From contig OU342631.1 in assembly GCA_910589415.1 (NCBI GenBank), positions 16,182,001-16,246,000 on the forward strand: a DNA stretch of 64,000 nt, given 5' to 3'. The stretch is from Malachius bipustulatus (Eukaryota; Arthropoda; Insecta; Coleoptera; Melyridae). The notes below the pieces were generated by a model. The model worked only from the letters and a program-made list of their open reading frames with translations. It did not search any database and was not told the origin of the DNA. The position numbers and the translations under genes were made by a program. This document shows positions 1-12,394 of this stretch, one piece after another (the first letter of the stretch is position 1; each line of letters begins with the position of its first letter).

Positions 1-1044
1 TAGATCAGATGTGATAAAGGCTATGGAATACAAATTAATAAAATTACTAACAAATCTCGATATATTCCTCAAACGCTCTACGATCTAAGACACATTTATG
101 CTTTGAGAATTAGTTATTATGCTGTATAGTTCTGATTATGTCTACAAGAAAATTAATTGCGAAAACTTGTATTACTCTGAAAAATTATTGCGAAAATTAT
201 CACTTCGATATACTTAATATAATAATATGTTTGTCGACGAGCAGAGAATTTCAAAGCTCATAATTTTTCAAAGAAATTATACTCCATAATACTCCATAAC
301 CTACAGTAATGGGATCGCTGGGAACATCAATGTGACAGTTGGGCGGAGTCTAATATTGTTCAGTCAGCTAAATTAATTAAGCTACATTCGATTTGGTATG
401 GGATAATACACTAATTTCATAGTGTATAGCATGACTTACTATGACCAGCAGAAGATAATAATACATTACTAAATACTAACTCTGCTTCCTTACTTCACTT
501 ATAGAGGACTATAATGACACTTTCGAGTCAACGTGATTATGTTTACGAGTCATTGCAGCTTCTAAAAATCTTGTAAAAACCTTTTCTTTCAATCCTGCTA
601 AGCATATTAAGTCATGGTGTATATTATACACAAAAAAAAAAAAACACAAGAACATTATGTACAAAAGGAGTGGAAAACAGGCATCGGGTTATTGAAGATT
701 AAGTGAACACTCTTACCAGTAAGACACTTCAATATGCTGAGTAATTATGACATTAATATGTAAAAGTACAAAGAGATAAAATCTAGTCGCTACTTTATAA
801 CGAGTGAACGTATATACGATACAAAGCCAGAACGTTCGAGTCCGTTCAAGAATTGACACGGACAAGTGTGGCTTTATATATTCAGTCAACTGGTTTCACA
901 GCTTATGTAAACGTGTGTTTAATAAATAACAAATAAAAAAAGTGACTCTATAATACAAAAAAAGTGAGAAAAGTCCATGCAAAATTGAATACATTGCACA
1001 GGAGCACAAGTCGAAGGGAACATTGAAAGTTTAGTTTAGTTTAA
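1..1044. other. 3' flank of Trf2, no gene seen
   Basis: AT-rich DNA containing the probable 3' UTR of the minus-strand Trf2 gene and its downstream flank. I see no open frame resembling a known protein and no clear repeat apart from A-runs near 640. Confidence 0.4.
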
Positions 1045-4000
1045 CTAATCCCACATCTCTGGTTCACTGACCTCTTGCTCGATTACTTCCTCTTCAACTG
1101 CTAACGTTTTCTGTTTCTTCAACGCAAGTTGCCTTATTTCTTCAGGAGTACGTTCCTTGCGGAATTCATACACTAAGGGGTATATGTGTTCGATAGCTGC
1201 TTGCACGTCTGCTACGCTAGGCGCTGATGACAAATATCAAATTAAAATGTTTCCTTTATTAAAAGAAGTGTCGGTCATCTTACCTGTGACAGTCACGCTA
1301 CCGGTCGAAAATATTTTCAAAGTCGCTTTTGGGTCTGTCAGCTTGTAAGTAACGCCTGGGTGAAGCTCGGGTTCATAACTAAAAAATTAATACATTTTCA
1401 ATATCTGTAGGAATTATAATAAATTATTATTATTATTATACCTAGAAGAACTATTCATTCACTTTTTGATCAAAGAAAAATACTAGCCAAAATAAACCAG
1501 CCAAAATATATCATGAGAAATCGAGTGGATTTGATTTTTTTTTTATTTTTGATTCCAGTGCATTCATATCATACCCTTTTTAATGGGGTTTTCCCTAGAC
1601 TATATCTCTCAAAGCAAATGCTTCACCATGATGTCAACATCGCATCAGAATATCCTACAGATCGTTCTTTTCCCCATGATCGACGAAACCAATCATATGT
1701 AATTTAATAAACTAAACAACATGTATCGTAAGACTGCAATTTGTAATTTCAAACGAATATATATATATATATATACCCTGCTAATGAACTAAAACAATTT
1801 CTCAAGTCTATACAGTTTTCAATAAAAGCTGACCTCTGACTTAGTAGTTCAACAATTATTTACTTCCTCAAATTTTGGATTTAGCTAAGAAAATTAACAT
1901 GTTCGCCCTAGTGTTAATAATAACCTTTTGTAGGAGAAAATTATTATTGGGTTGGTATCATAATCCGATTAATTTGAAAGTTAACTTAGAAAGTTGTAAA
2001 GTGCATTAAAGGTTTTCCCAAACCCAAAATGCAAATCCCTGATCAAAATAGAGGTACCTATGAATAAAATTAAAATAAATAAACTGGTTTACTTTTATTA
2101 CAAGTCACTTCCTCAGAATAAGAATATATTAACGCAGAAGAATCCAATTCTGGATCGCAAAATACTTTTTAATTTTTGTTTAAAAGCCTCTGTTTCTAAT
2201 AATGCACAAGCAGAATGTGAGGCTACTGAGGCTCAAATTATTCAGAAGTAAATTTATAAAAATATACTTTTAAACTTCAGGTAAAATGTAGAACATTTCT
2301 AGGACTTGGTTTGCTTTGTAATTTATTTTATTTCACAATAATCAACAATAGGTCAGATCAACAGAAACTCCAACAGCTAACTCATCATTTTAACTGTCAA
2401 AAAAAAAACAGGAACTTCTACATTTAAGTTCCAGAAAAAACAGAGAATCTTCTTTTTTTCACTCATGTGAATTAGGCCCGCTCTAAAATAAGATGAGGAT
2501 ATCGATGGCGATGGAGCTACTTGACATTCCCGAATATCAATCTGGAACTTTAGACTGTCACTGTCGTCGTCACCTGTCATGGTAGGTATATTAAAGCAGT
2601 GCAGTTCCGCGCATTGGTATACTTTTGAAAACTATCAGAGAAAGATCGTTTGGAGAGTGCTAGTGAACAGTTAGTACAATTTTAGAAGTAAAATCGGAAG
2701 GTAAACTACAAAGATATCTAGTACCTATATGAATACAAGATGATACTCTACACTATTACTAACCTTCTTCTTCTTAATCAAAGGTGGTGGAAATAAATAA
2801 AAATAAATAAATAAAATTGTGAACTGAGACAGTTCAGTGGGAAACTGCTGTCATGTTAAAACCTTCTCGGCAGGAAAATCATAGATGAGAGCTTCAGGAT
2901 TATAGAGACAGTCTGGCTTCCCATGTCAAGGAGTGAATGAAAAAATCCCAGTGTTATTGAATTAGAGGGTGGAAATAGGAGCTAGTTTATTTAAATATTT
3001 TCAACACAAGTAATTTTTTCTAATTTTTTTAAAGAAACCATTTCGAAGAAAAATTGCATAATCCACAAAAAATTCCTATTAACTATAACTGAATTTTGCT
3101 TTCGGTCATTATATACATCCGCGGCTCCTACAGTTTCACTATGGCACCTATATAGGGGTGGAGAACATACCTATAGTAACACCAGGAAGGTATTCATTTG
3201 CTTTGCAAATGAAAGGGAAAGTCACAAAACGGCGTAAAAAAAAACGGTTTTGAGAGTGCGGTCCTGACAAGAGGCACCCATTAGATGCCGCGATCCCGGA
3301 TACACCACTTCACGATAATTGCCAAGTATTCTATTCTGTGTTCGAGGTTTACAAAGGCGGACTGGGCGATATATTCGCTTTCACATATCGTGTCCAGTTC
3401 ACAGGGATTGATGCAATGATTTTCGGATTATAAATGCAAAATAAATGCAAAATTCAAAATAAAAACTGTGCTATTGTTAATCTCTAAGATATTCCTTGCC
3501 CTGAAAGTGAAAAAAAAATAGAAATTCGACCGTAGTGCCAAAGAGGCCTTAGTTGTGACCTTAATATTAGTTTGCAATGGCTGTTTTTACTTTCTTACCC
3601 ACCCAGCACCCCTATTTCGCTCCTCGGTCCCGAAAAAATTGATGAAACTTAGGAGCCACGGATGTATACAATTACCTTGCTTTCTTTTCAAAATATAATT
3701 TAAAACTGAAAGAGCAGTTTCACCCCCATCTGCAATTTTTAACCTCCAATTTAATAGCACTCCAAAAAGCATTTTCTAATTTGAGGCTAAAGCAGGGTTT
3801 CCACATGTGCATTTCAATGCAACAGTCAGCTTGAAATTGCAACAACGTTTACACTAATGCAGTTTACTGCTGAATAATAAAATTGCTAAATTCATAATTA
3901 CTGCTATTTTAAATCGCCATTTGTTAAACTGTCATTTTTCAGACATTACACTCATGCTCGCACTCATGTTACCACATGTTTTTTAAAACTGTTGGTTGGT

Positions 4001-5606
4001 ACTACAAAAATCCCTGCAATTTCACTAGAAATGCATGCAAAACAAGCATAAAAATTGAACATGTTCTATTCCTACACATGTCCATGCGCATGCTCCTTTT
4101 TCCTAGAAATTCATAATGTGAATACAGAAATGCATAATGCATTTTGATGCTGCATCAAAATGAAATGCACATGTAGAAACTCTGCTTAACACGTTGAGCA
4201 CGGCGAGGCATCACATTGATGCCTCACTGAATTGTTCATCGGGCTGGCGAGACATCTATGAGTGTCTCACGTGAAAAGGATTTCGGGACGGTGTGACTCA
4301 GTCTGATGTCTCACTGTAATGCTGTATGCATGGAATACGTAGGATAGCCGTCTATAGGAACAGTTTCTGCCAACCTGTCCTTGAATTTTTATTATACTAC
4401 TCAATTTACTGATTTTAGAGAACAGCATGGGTGGTCTGTGTGAGATATAAGTGTTATAACGTACAATTTAGTGTTTACGAGCAAAGGTTTGGTAGTTACA
4501 GTGCATACAAAAAATGATAGCGAAGAATTCCGGGAAAGAACCTCTTGGATTAGCCAATCTATAGCTTATAATGTGGCATCATGTTGATGCCTCGCCGTCT
4601 TAGTGAACAGAATTTTATGCTAAAGACGGGGAGGCATCAACGTGATGCCTCACAAATGTTTTCAAAATTTTTGACAAAAAAAAGCTGTTTTCAAACAAAA
4701 ACCATAGAGTATACTTCATGTAGCCTATATATATCTGAAAAAGCCCAAATTGAACCCCCGTCTAGTGGACCTCCATTTTTTCCACTACACCCGTGCTCAA
4801 CGTGTTAAACCAGTAAAGTCACAATGTTGACAAGCAATTTCTCAAAATGACTTCAGGGTCAGATTGAACTTTGCTATCTCAACCTGATGATTTCGTGCTC
4901 ACTTTTGCCAACCTAAATTTGTTGTTCTAGTAGGTAGAAAGTTTAGAACACAGCGTATGTTTTCTAAATTAGTTACATAAAGCAATCTATAATATTACTA
5001 TTACCTATAATACTTCAAATAAAAAATACGTACTCTGCTTCTCTATGTCTCTCCGTAAAAGACTTAATCTTGATAGCAAAAGGCATCGAGCATGTCCCCA
5101 GGACGTTGACCACACGGTAGTTCTTGAAGCGCGCCCTGAAGCCCAGCTTTTGCAGGCATCTGGCGAATCTACGTGCAGCCACTTTGGCTTGAAGTTCACT
5201 TGTGGCACCGGTGCAGGTTATCTTACCGGAAGACCAAATACTGGCGGTGGTGTACGGTCTCCGTAATTTCATTGTGATCATTCCGTTCTCCTTGCGATAC
5301 TCTACATTTATTCCGTTCAAAGCTATCTCGCGCAAGTTCAAATGACAACGCACACTGAAACTACACACCACATTATTAATCACAATGTCTATTTCTGGTT
5401 CCTCTTCAGTGGCTACTGGTCCTGCATCAGCTGTAGTGGTAGTGGATACAATATCTTGACATTCGGGATGTATCTGAGCACAGGTTCCCACGTCTTCGAA
5501 CTTATTTGGAAGGACCAAGCCGTTTCCATTGGAGAGGGGCTTCACGCCGTTTTTCTGCACACTGGCGGCCAATGTGGCCATTCCTATTCGAAGAGCTTTC
5601 GGTAGC
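1045..5606 (-). CDS. Trf2: TBP-like factor (TRF2/TBPL1-type), three coding exons
   Basis: The product is a nuclear general transcription factor of the TBP-related factor 2 family, which serves TATA-less promoters. Exons on the minus strand are 5606-5034, 1378-1284 and 1223-1045. The first ATG after the acceptor is at 5581, giving about 273 residues. A short N-terminal tail (about 65 residues) precedes the bipartite TBP fold, starting near DIVINNVVCSFSVRC. Repeat one contains IWSSGKITCTGA and repeat two contains YEPELHPGVTYKL and IFSTGSVTVT, which match TRF2 rather than TBP. The tail ends EVSEPEMWD. Donor GTACGT at 5033 and acceptor before 1378 give the junction READYEPEL; the summed length is divisible by three. 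A non-coding 5' exon probably ends at 5744 (CAG|GTGAGT). The first intron spans about 3.65 kb and holds two MITEs. Family assignment is strong; the exact start is inferred. Confidence 0.9.
3112..3669. mobile_element. MITE-like element with terminal inverted repeats
   Basis: The left end TATACATCCGCGGCTCCTA recurs inverted at the right end (TAGGAGCCACGGATGTATA near 3651-3669). The matching stretch is about 25 bp with a few mismatches. There is no coding capacity. It lies in Trf2 intron 1. The target duplication is ambiguous because the termini themselves begin with TATA; family is unassigned. Confidence 0.5.
3791..4186. mobile_element. Non-autonomous MITE, Harbinger-like (TAA duplication)
   Basis: Terminal inverted repeats start AGCAGGGTTTCCACATGTGC on the left and AGCAGAGTTTCTACATGTGC (reverse complement) on the right, about 26 bp with two mismatches. 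TAA flanks both sides (3788-3790 and 4187-4189), as expected for PIF/Harbinger insertions. Its right edge abuts the next element. No open frame. Confidence 0.55.
4190..4804. mobile_element. piggyBac-type MITE with TTAA duplications
   Basis: Perfect 14-bp inverted termini CACGTTGAGCACGG / CCGTGCTCAACGTG are bounded by TTAA at 4186-4189 and 4805-4808, the hallmark of piggyBac transposition. Inside, a GAGGCATCA..TGATGCCTC palindrome recurs near 4205, 4575 and 4628, resembling subterminal transposase-binding repeats. There is no transposase. It inserted at the very edge of the neighbouring AGCAGGG MITE. Confidence 0.8.
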
Positions 5607-5744
5607 CTAGAAGCAATCACAGAATTAAATATAAATTTCACCCCTCTTTAACAAAATCAGCTTCAACTCCAAGCAGAATTAACCCTGCCAACTTCTAGCA
5701 CATAATCAAAATCATTTCTTGATATGAAATGTATATCACTCACC

Positions 5745-8700
5745 TGGAGGCGGAAATTAGGAATTCCACTTCTTCTCGAAACGTCAAATTTACTTCACAA
5801 ACTGTAAACAATCAATTGAAAACAAGAAACCAGCACCCATAATAATTATTCTTCTCAAAACCTCACAAAATTCGAAGTGGAGTATTTTTGATCACACCTT
5901 CGCCTCTATAATCGAACAAAAAATAGAAACCCGAGGTTGTTTTGTGAAAACGAGCAGAGCCTGGTCATCAAACTTGGTTTTTGAATATATTCGGGATGAT
6001 AATAATTATTAAATCTTAATTAAAATCAACATGTCATGAATGATGAACGTGAGGGGAAAAACTTTTCGCAAAGACTATGAAGAAAAGATCATTATTGGCT
6101 TTACAGAAACCTACCAGCCGGAAAGACGCCAATAACGTCAGTTAAACCACAAACTGACGTATGACAGATGTTTCATGTAGATTAAAATATACTCTGTAGT
6201 TCTGCTGTACAGACCAATAGATCATCATGATACACAAATATGTCAAATATAGACTGAAAACTGTCCTCACTGCGCATGACGTCATTATGGTGATTGTAAT
6301 GCAAGCGCTAACGAAAGAATTGAAAATATTTTAAGGTGGTAGTACCGGTAGTCAACATTTGTGGGGTGAGGGTGAACTAATGAAAAGTGCTGGTGCTTAC
6401 TGTGATACGATATAAATAATTTATGAATAACAACCTTTGCCTATGCTAGCAAACTAAAAAAAGGTTTCTCTTTGCCTTTCGTTTTTCTTGCGTGATTCTC
6501 AAACCATTTTTGTTATCAGACAGTCAGGTACTGAATTTAAACTTATTAAAATTACTGCAACGACTAAAAACGTCGAAATAAGCTACTAAATCGCGACTTT
6601 ATGTCAGTGCTACTGCAGGCTCGCATGTAGATATCACGTGACTGACGTCACAGGCTGAGCGCTGACGACATACCTTGTTTATTTGTATCATGTCATGCTC
6701 TGTACTATACACCGTAATCTTTTACAAGTACAACTACAAATATTACAATATACTTTAAAGACTTATTTCCTTAGACAAGGAAAGATCTTGTCTAAGCTTA
6801 TTTCACAAGTTCCATTGAATGCGACGGAAACGTCCATTTTGAAACTCCTAAACTTTCTACGTTGGACGTTGACAGTTGACAATGGGGATATTGCAAACGG
6901 GACTGTTTTCTATTCTTTGAATACACATCCTAATTAATTTATTGTTAGCAATTCAATTGTGGAATGATTTTCAATCAGTTTTAAGAGCTTCTTTTAGATT
7001 ACCCCCAGAGACAACATACTATAAAGAGACCGTCAGATCGACGGACGAAAATGGGTACACTGTTCACGCGCATTTTTGGTAGCGCATCGCGCATTGCGGA
7101 CGATTTCTAAACTAAAATGAAGCTGCCTTTAGATCTAAATTCTCATTTTGACATAATCTGACGTTTAGTTTTGCAATTGTGTAAAATTTGATTTATTTAA
7201 TTTGAGTATTTTATCAAACTAATAATAAATTTTAGATGAAACTTTACCTTGAAAGTATTTAGAAATATAATTTATAATCATTTACCCAATTAATAACAGT
7301 ATAACGTAAAACTTTCGCATATTTGTTGACTTTTTGAAAGGTAAGTGCAATAATATGCTGTTTCATGCTCTTGTAAGTAATAAAAATTATTTTAAATAAA
7401 TCGAAAAAGCTCTTTCTGAATGCGAAATAATTGTTTTAGGAACCACATTCTGTCTGCGTCTTGGTTTAAAAGCAATTCTAATCAAATTTATGTTTTCAAC
7501 CCTTACTTCGTAGAATCTCTGCATATTTATTGATTATGAATAAAACACTATGTTTTATAAAATTCTACTGTGTTTTATTCATAATCAATAAACAATTCTA
7601 ATCACAACGATGGATCTATCAAAGTTATGAATACAACACCCAAGAAAAACTGCATTAAAAAACTATGCGGTGTGTTTCGGTGTGTGTTATCTTCTCTGTT
7701 TATACTTATTTAGTTTGGTACATTATACTATTGGGCATTTTATTATGTAAAGAAGTTCACGTAACCGGCGGGCCCTCTTCGGAGCTGAAATAATGGGCCG
7801 CTTTTTTGTTGCCTGAAAAACTCTGAAAAAATTCAGGCATATTTTTTGATAAAAATAAGTATTTTTTGTTTCTTGGTGTTTCTCTGCTAAAACTCTTCCT
7901 TCTCAGTAAAAGCATCAAATGAAGGTCTATGAATTCTTTGTCTTGATATTTTTTACAAAACAAGGAAGCATAGTATGAAGAAAAAGTTTATTTATTTTTG
8001 TCTAAAGAATATGCGTAAATTTTTTCATAATTTTTGAGAATAAGAGGGCTAATCATCTGCAGAAGGATAAATCGCCTTCTGACTCTGGGAGTTTTTCTTT
8101 AAAACACCTGCTGCTTCACGTGAAACTAATGAATCAAAAAAATTTAGTTTTTTATAATTTTTTTCAGATAGATCCTTTTTCGGCTTCCCTCTTGAAGAGG
8201 ACCCAGTTACGTGACCTACCACTTCGGTAGATCGAGCTATAGGTATACACATCTTAACCAAGCGACGGCGTCTGCGGTGCACGATCCAGCAGATGATGGC
8301 TGGAATGCCTTTTATGTTTAAATTATTAACAAAAATATTATTATAATAATATTTTTTTCCTGGAAAAGTCTTTCCATGTTGAGAAAACTGGTTAAATAGA
8401 AGCATCTTCTGTAAAAACTGGACCTGTATTAATTTATGTGAAGAAAATTTTGTAGGAAGCATTTGTTACAATTATTAAGTATACTCGTATATATTGTGCA
8501 ACTATTAAGAATAAAGAAGTTTTATATTGATGCTTCGAAGTTTATTTGCTGAAGTGGCGACACTTCAACCGTAAAAATAATTTTTCAAAAATAATTAGGT
8601 ATAAATTTAAATTTGAATGTCCCGCGCTTACCAATGATATCTCCGGTAGCCCATAGGTAGTCACCACCGTCGCAGGTTACCTAGAGTCTAACGTGTAATC

Positions 8701-9830
8701 GAACACTCTATTATATTATCTTTCTCTATGATTACCCCCCATCCCCATTCCCAATACCGGAAACGTTTAATTCGCCATATTCAAGCTCCTTTCTGTAGGC
8801 CAAGGAAGGCTGTTTGGACGGTACAGCCTTCCCTGACATTTTCTATTCAAAGGTACTTTTCTTTAAATTTTTGTAATGGAAACTAAAAGCTTTTAGTTAA
8901 AATCTTGAAAATATGAAATTTAAAAATAATTTGGAAAATAATAATTACTGAAAATTTATTTTATTTATGGTTATTTGTTTATTATTATTTGATAATTTGG
9001 TAACAATTTGAAAATGTAGGGAGCATCATTTTTGGAAAAATATGGAAAAATGAAAACCATAATTTGTTTGGAATTATGTATATATTTTACGAATTTTGAA
9101 AAAAATTTAGAGCAATTGACAAAGGTTTTTTTGCTGATAGAGGCGTTTTCCATAATCAGAAAATAGGGTACCTGTATTACCGACACTGGCGCTAAAGTAA
9201 GCGTGAGACCTAGTAAAAGTAGTAACCGATCAGAATCAGGCAATGGTTAAGAAAACAGCAGGTATATCCTGTAAATAATAATAAATATAAAAATAAATAT
9301 TGGATACAATGAATAAAGAAACCGTTACTTGTTCGTGTTGAAGCCCTGCACTGACCCCAAACTAAAGTAAATTAAATATTTTTTAATCTCATCATACCTA
9401 ATCTAAAGAGAATGAAAAGCTTCACAACACAATATCAATTTACACATTATTTATTAGCTTGAATACACATTATGTACATTTTACTTCCGCTTTTCCATTT
9501 TTAACATAGGTACTCATATTTATATTATACACTTATTTCCTATTATAATTTATAAAAAAAAATGATTTTGAGTGCCTTGGGATGGTGATGGAATGAGAAA
9601 TGAGAGTAATGAGACTGATGGGAGTACAATTTATGCTTTTATTACAATACATTATACAGAGGCCATCTTGTTATTTTAAAAAGAAGAACTGTGCTTTGAT
9701 TCGATAGGATTTGAATTATTGTAAATGGGGATTGGGATTGGGGGATTATTGTTTGAGATTTCGAAGGTGACGGTTGAGAAATTGCGGCGGCTGAATGGAA
9801 AAAGTCAGCAGAGTTCGCGAAATACTATAA
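5745..9830. other. Intergenic region between Trf2 and Nuf2
   Basis: No gene is recognised in about 4 kb. A roughly 25-bp-arm hairpin lies at 7521-7593. A minus-strand open frame of 137 codons at 8462-8049 carries a basic stretch (HRRRRRLVK) and a segment beginning RGKPKKDLSEKNYKK that loosely recalls a motif seen in insect repeat-encoded proteins. I cannot name it and do not claim it as a gene. Short CpG-bearing motifs near 6290 and 6640 (TGACGTCA, CACGTG) could be promoter elements of the divergent flanking genes, but their distance makes this weak. Confidence 0.3.
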
Positions 9831-9897
9831 TACTAACCTTTTCTGTGAAAAAATTGAACCTACCTACTGTCTTCTAAGAGATATTAGGTGAGAAACA

Positions 9898-10024
9898 TAA
9901 TTGAGTATAATAATTATAGTATAAATAAGACTAATTATTGTTAAATAATGCCCCCCCCCCCTAGTCAAGTAGGTTTAACTAACAGGTACCATAAATAATT
10001 TTAATTTTTTTTTTCACATTTCAG
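9898..10024 (+). other. Probable 5' UTR intron of Nuf2
   Basis: A donor-like ATTAG|GTGAG at 9897/9898 and a pyrimidine-rich acceptor ending TTTCAG at about 10024 flank a short intron ahead of the Nuf2 ATG. It contains a ten-base C run near 9951-9961. Confidence 0.45.
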
Positions 10025-10048
10025 GAAAAAAGAACAATCATCATCATC

Positions 10049-11356
10049 ATGGCTGGTAAAGACAAAATGGGTGATATTTACGAAGTCGTAAATATGGTGA
10101 AAAGTCACTATCCAGATTTCAATATAACACCTGAGATGCTAACCACTCCTTCCTCGCCACTTGTCACATCATTTTTCACAGAAGTTAGAAAAGAACTCAC
10201 AGAACGAGCATTACCATTTAAGCAAGCATTGCAGTTAACTTCGGAACCGGGGGACGATATAATCAGCTTGTACTGTTATATTCGCAACCTAGCCATGAAA
10301 CTCTCCATAAATTCATTCCATTTGACTGACATTTTGCAACCTACACCGAAGAGAACCAGATTTTTTATCAAAACAATAATTCATTTTTTGATGTACGCCA
10401 ATGAATGCATGGACGATGTCGATAATTTATGTAGTGCCGCCTTTGCGATGACGGAGAAGAAATCTCAGCTACAAGAAGATAAGGAACAATTGTTAGAAGA
10501 AATTGCTGAAAAATCCAATACGAAAGCTGAAAACGAAGGCAAGATCGCGGACTTGCTAAAAGAAAAGGAGGCATTGATACCAACTCACGAAGAAGTAATA
10601 ATTTCAAAAAAGGAACACGAGAGAATATGGCAAGAACGGGATAAATTAACTGAGAATCTACAGAACCAACTTGAAATGGATCAATTCCAGTTGTCACTGT
10701 TAGAAACGGAAAACTCCGACTTGGAGAAGCTGGTAGTAACGGAGCAAGATTATGAGTCGATGTTGAATATGGAAAAGATCCTGAAAGAAAAATTGGATAG
10801 TTTCACCCTCGTTACAAGTGCTGATGTTTGTCTGGATGAAACTGATAAAGATATCAAACTTTTAAAATTATTGAATGAGCAGTTGGAGAAGATAGATTTT
10901 GAAGTTCTTGTTTCAAAAGTTACTCAACTTGATAGGGATAAAAGTGCAAAACAAAAAATTGAAGAAGGAAAAGAGAGTTGTATTGAAAGAAAGGGCCATT
11001 TAATGTTGAAATCTACTGTTTTACTTGAAAAGAAAAACAGTTTAAAAAAAGACTTAAGTTATACAGTAGAGAATTTTGAATCCATAAAAAATTCCATTCA
11101 AAAACAATTACAAACGTTTGAAAAAAATTATGAAACAAACAGAAAAGCTTTGATGAATACCAAAACCCAATGTGATGACTTGGTTAATGTCTGTGAATCT
11201 TTACAAGATTCCATATCGGGCGTAGAATCTGATAAGGCAGAATTTAAAAAAGCTTTTGAAATTGAATATAAAAAAATATTGGATAAAATGAGAGAAGTCC
11301 TGAATTTCGCAAAGGAAATTTTCTGCAAGATTCAAGAGAAATCAGCCAATTGTTGA
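10049..11356 (+). CDS. Nuf2: Kinetochore protein Nuf2
   Basis: The product is a subunit of the NDC80 kinetochore complex, which links outer kinetochores to spindle microtubules together with Ndc80, Spc24 and Spc25. The 435-residue frame is uninterrupted. Residues 1-150 form the Nuf2 calponin-homology head, with the family signature PTPKRTRFFIKTIIHF near residue 108. Residues about 145-430 are heptad-rich coiled coil (KKSQLQEDKEQLLEE and onward), as expected for dimerisation with Ndc80. Length is close to other animal Nuf2 proteins (about 400-460). The ATG at 10049 follows a TCATCATCATC leader just after a splice acceptor, supporting this start. The coding region has no intron, while an upstream UTR intron appears present, so a processed retrocopy is less likely. 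Poly(A) signal-like AATAAA occurs near 11980. Confidence 0.9.
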   Translation: MAGKDKMGDIYEVVNMVKSHYPDFNITPEMLTTPSSPLVTSFFTEVRKELTERALPFKQALQLTSEPGDDIISLYCYIRNLAMKLSINSFHLTDILQPTPKRTRFFIKTIIHFLMYANECMDDVDNLCSAAFAMTEKKSQLQEDKEQLLEEIAEKSNTKAENEGKIADLLKEKEALIPTHEEVIISKKEHERIWQERDKLTENLQNQLEMDQFQLSLLETENSDLEKLVVTEQDYESMLNMEKILKEKLDSFTLVTSADVCLDETDKDIKLLKLLNEQLEKIDFEVLVSKVTQLDRDKSAKQKIEEGKESCIERKGHLMLKSTVLLEKKNSLKKDLSYTVENFESIKNSIQKQLQTFEKNYETNRKALMNTKTQCDDLVNVCESLQDSISGVESDKAEFKKAFEIEYKKILDKMREVLNFAKEIFCKIQEKSANC

Positions 11357-11404
11357 AGAAACTCGGAGGGATATCTTGAATAATTTTGTTGAAGTTGTTC
11401 TTTT

Positions 11405-11870
11405 TTATTTTTTTTTATTATTGAAAATGCACATGCACTGCAGGGAAATCCCTATGACGCTCTGGGAGTGGTGCATGAGCGGAGATGTCTATTCACCTTG
11501 GCCTTGAATCGCTGCAGGTTGTATACTTAGGGAAACACTCCCTTTGGAATGCTATTCCAAAGTGATGCGGTTCTATACATAAAAGAAGGCTCGACGTGTA
11601 TTTCTGCCCGGTCTTGTTCTAGGTGGGATCAACCGGGCCACGTCTTTTGAACACTTTCCATAAAAATATCTGTAAAACAGACTCAGCTCAGCTACTCATC
11701 TTCTTCGATGTTCGAGAGTTTCTAAATTTTTTTGTCAAATCTGGGTCCTCAATCAAGTGGACCTTTTCTGAATGGAGTCGAGTAGTCTCAGCTTATGTTT
11801 AGAAGCTGAGCTCCAAACATGTGAGCAGTACTCCAAGGATGGTCTAATTTGAGCCTTGTAATATGTTGTA
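11405..11870 (-). pseudogene. 3' remnant of a CR1/Jockey-group non-LTR retrotransposon
   Basis: Read on the minus strand, the sequence gives fragments typical of the reverse-transcriptase tail: YKAQIRPSLEYCSHVW, KHKLRLLDSIQ, then in other frames TLWNSIPKGVFP and YNLQRFKAKVNRHL. Stops and frameshifts break it, so it is a dead, 5'-truncated copy. An A-rich 3' end lies near 11405, just downstream of Nuf2. Confidence 0.75.
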
Positions 11871-12394
11871 TGTTATGTTGTGATGATGTTGAATTGTTAT
11901 GTTATAGATACTTTTTTACTCTAATCTTTAAGCTACAATAATTAAAGTATATAAATAGAAGTTTCTGTTTCAAACTTATAATAAATATTGTTATTTTGAG
12001 ACTCTGTTATTTTGAGACTCTGTTATTTTGAGACTCGTCAGTTTTTTCACCTTATTTAGACTTTCAAATGTCTTTTTCTTGTTGTCTTTAGCTGAAGCTA
12101 AAATTTCCTGTGTACAGATAGTTAATTTTATTCCTTAGTGAAGAGATTCAGCACTTGGTTTATAATTATTTACAAACTTGTTAAAAACTCAACAGACCTA
12201 TTATTAATTAAATCAACTTTATTTCCAAACTATATTCATGAGACAATAACTGTTTACTTTTTGATGAATGATGACGATGCGAAATTACTTAGGTATCTGA
12301 ATTGACCTAGTACGTAGTATCTGAGCATACTTTGCACCAATCAATTCAAAATATTTAATTAGTGTTAGTAAGGTTCATTTCATTATGTCTTTCT

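Noticed and set aside
5607..5641. A start for Trf2 at the ATG at 5641
   Set aside because: The segment between 5641 and 5607 looks like intron ending TTCTAG; the ATG at 5581 follows the acceptor and gives a plausible N-terminus.
8049..8462. A 137-codon minus-strand frame as a host gene
   Set aside because: No domain, splice context or conservation can be seen; it is mentioned only in the region description.
10368..10697. A 109-codon minus-strand frame inside Nuf2
   Set aside because: It is a shadow of the Nuf2 coding region; composition reflects the opposite-strand coiled coil.
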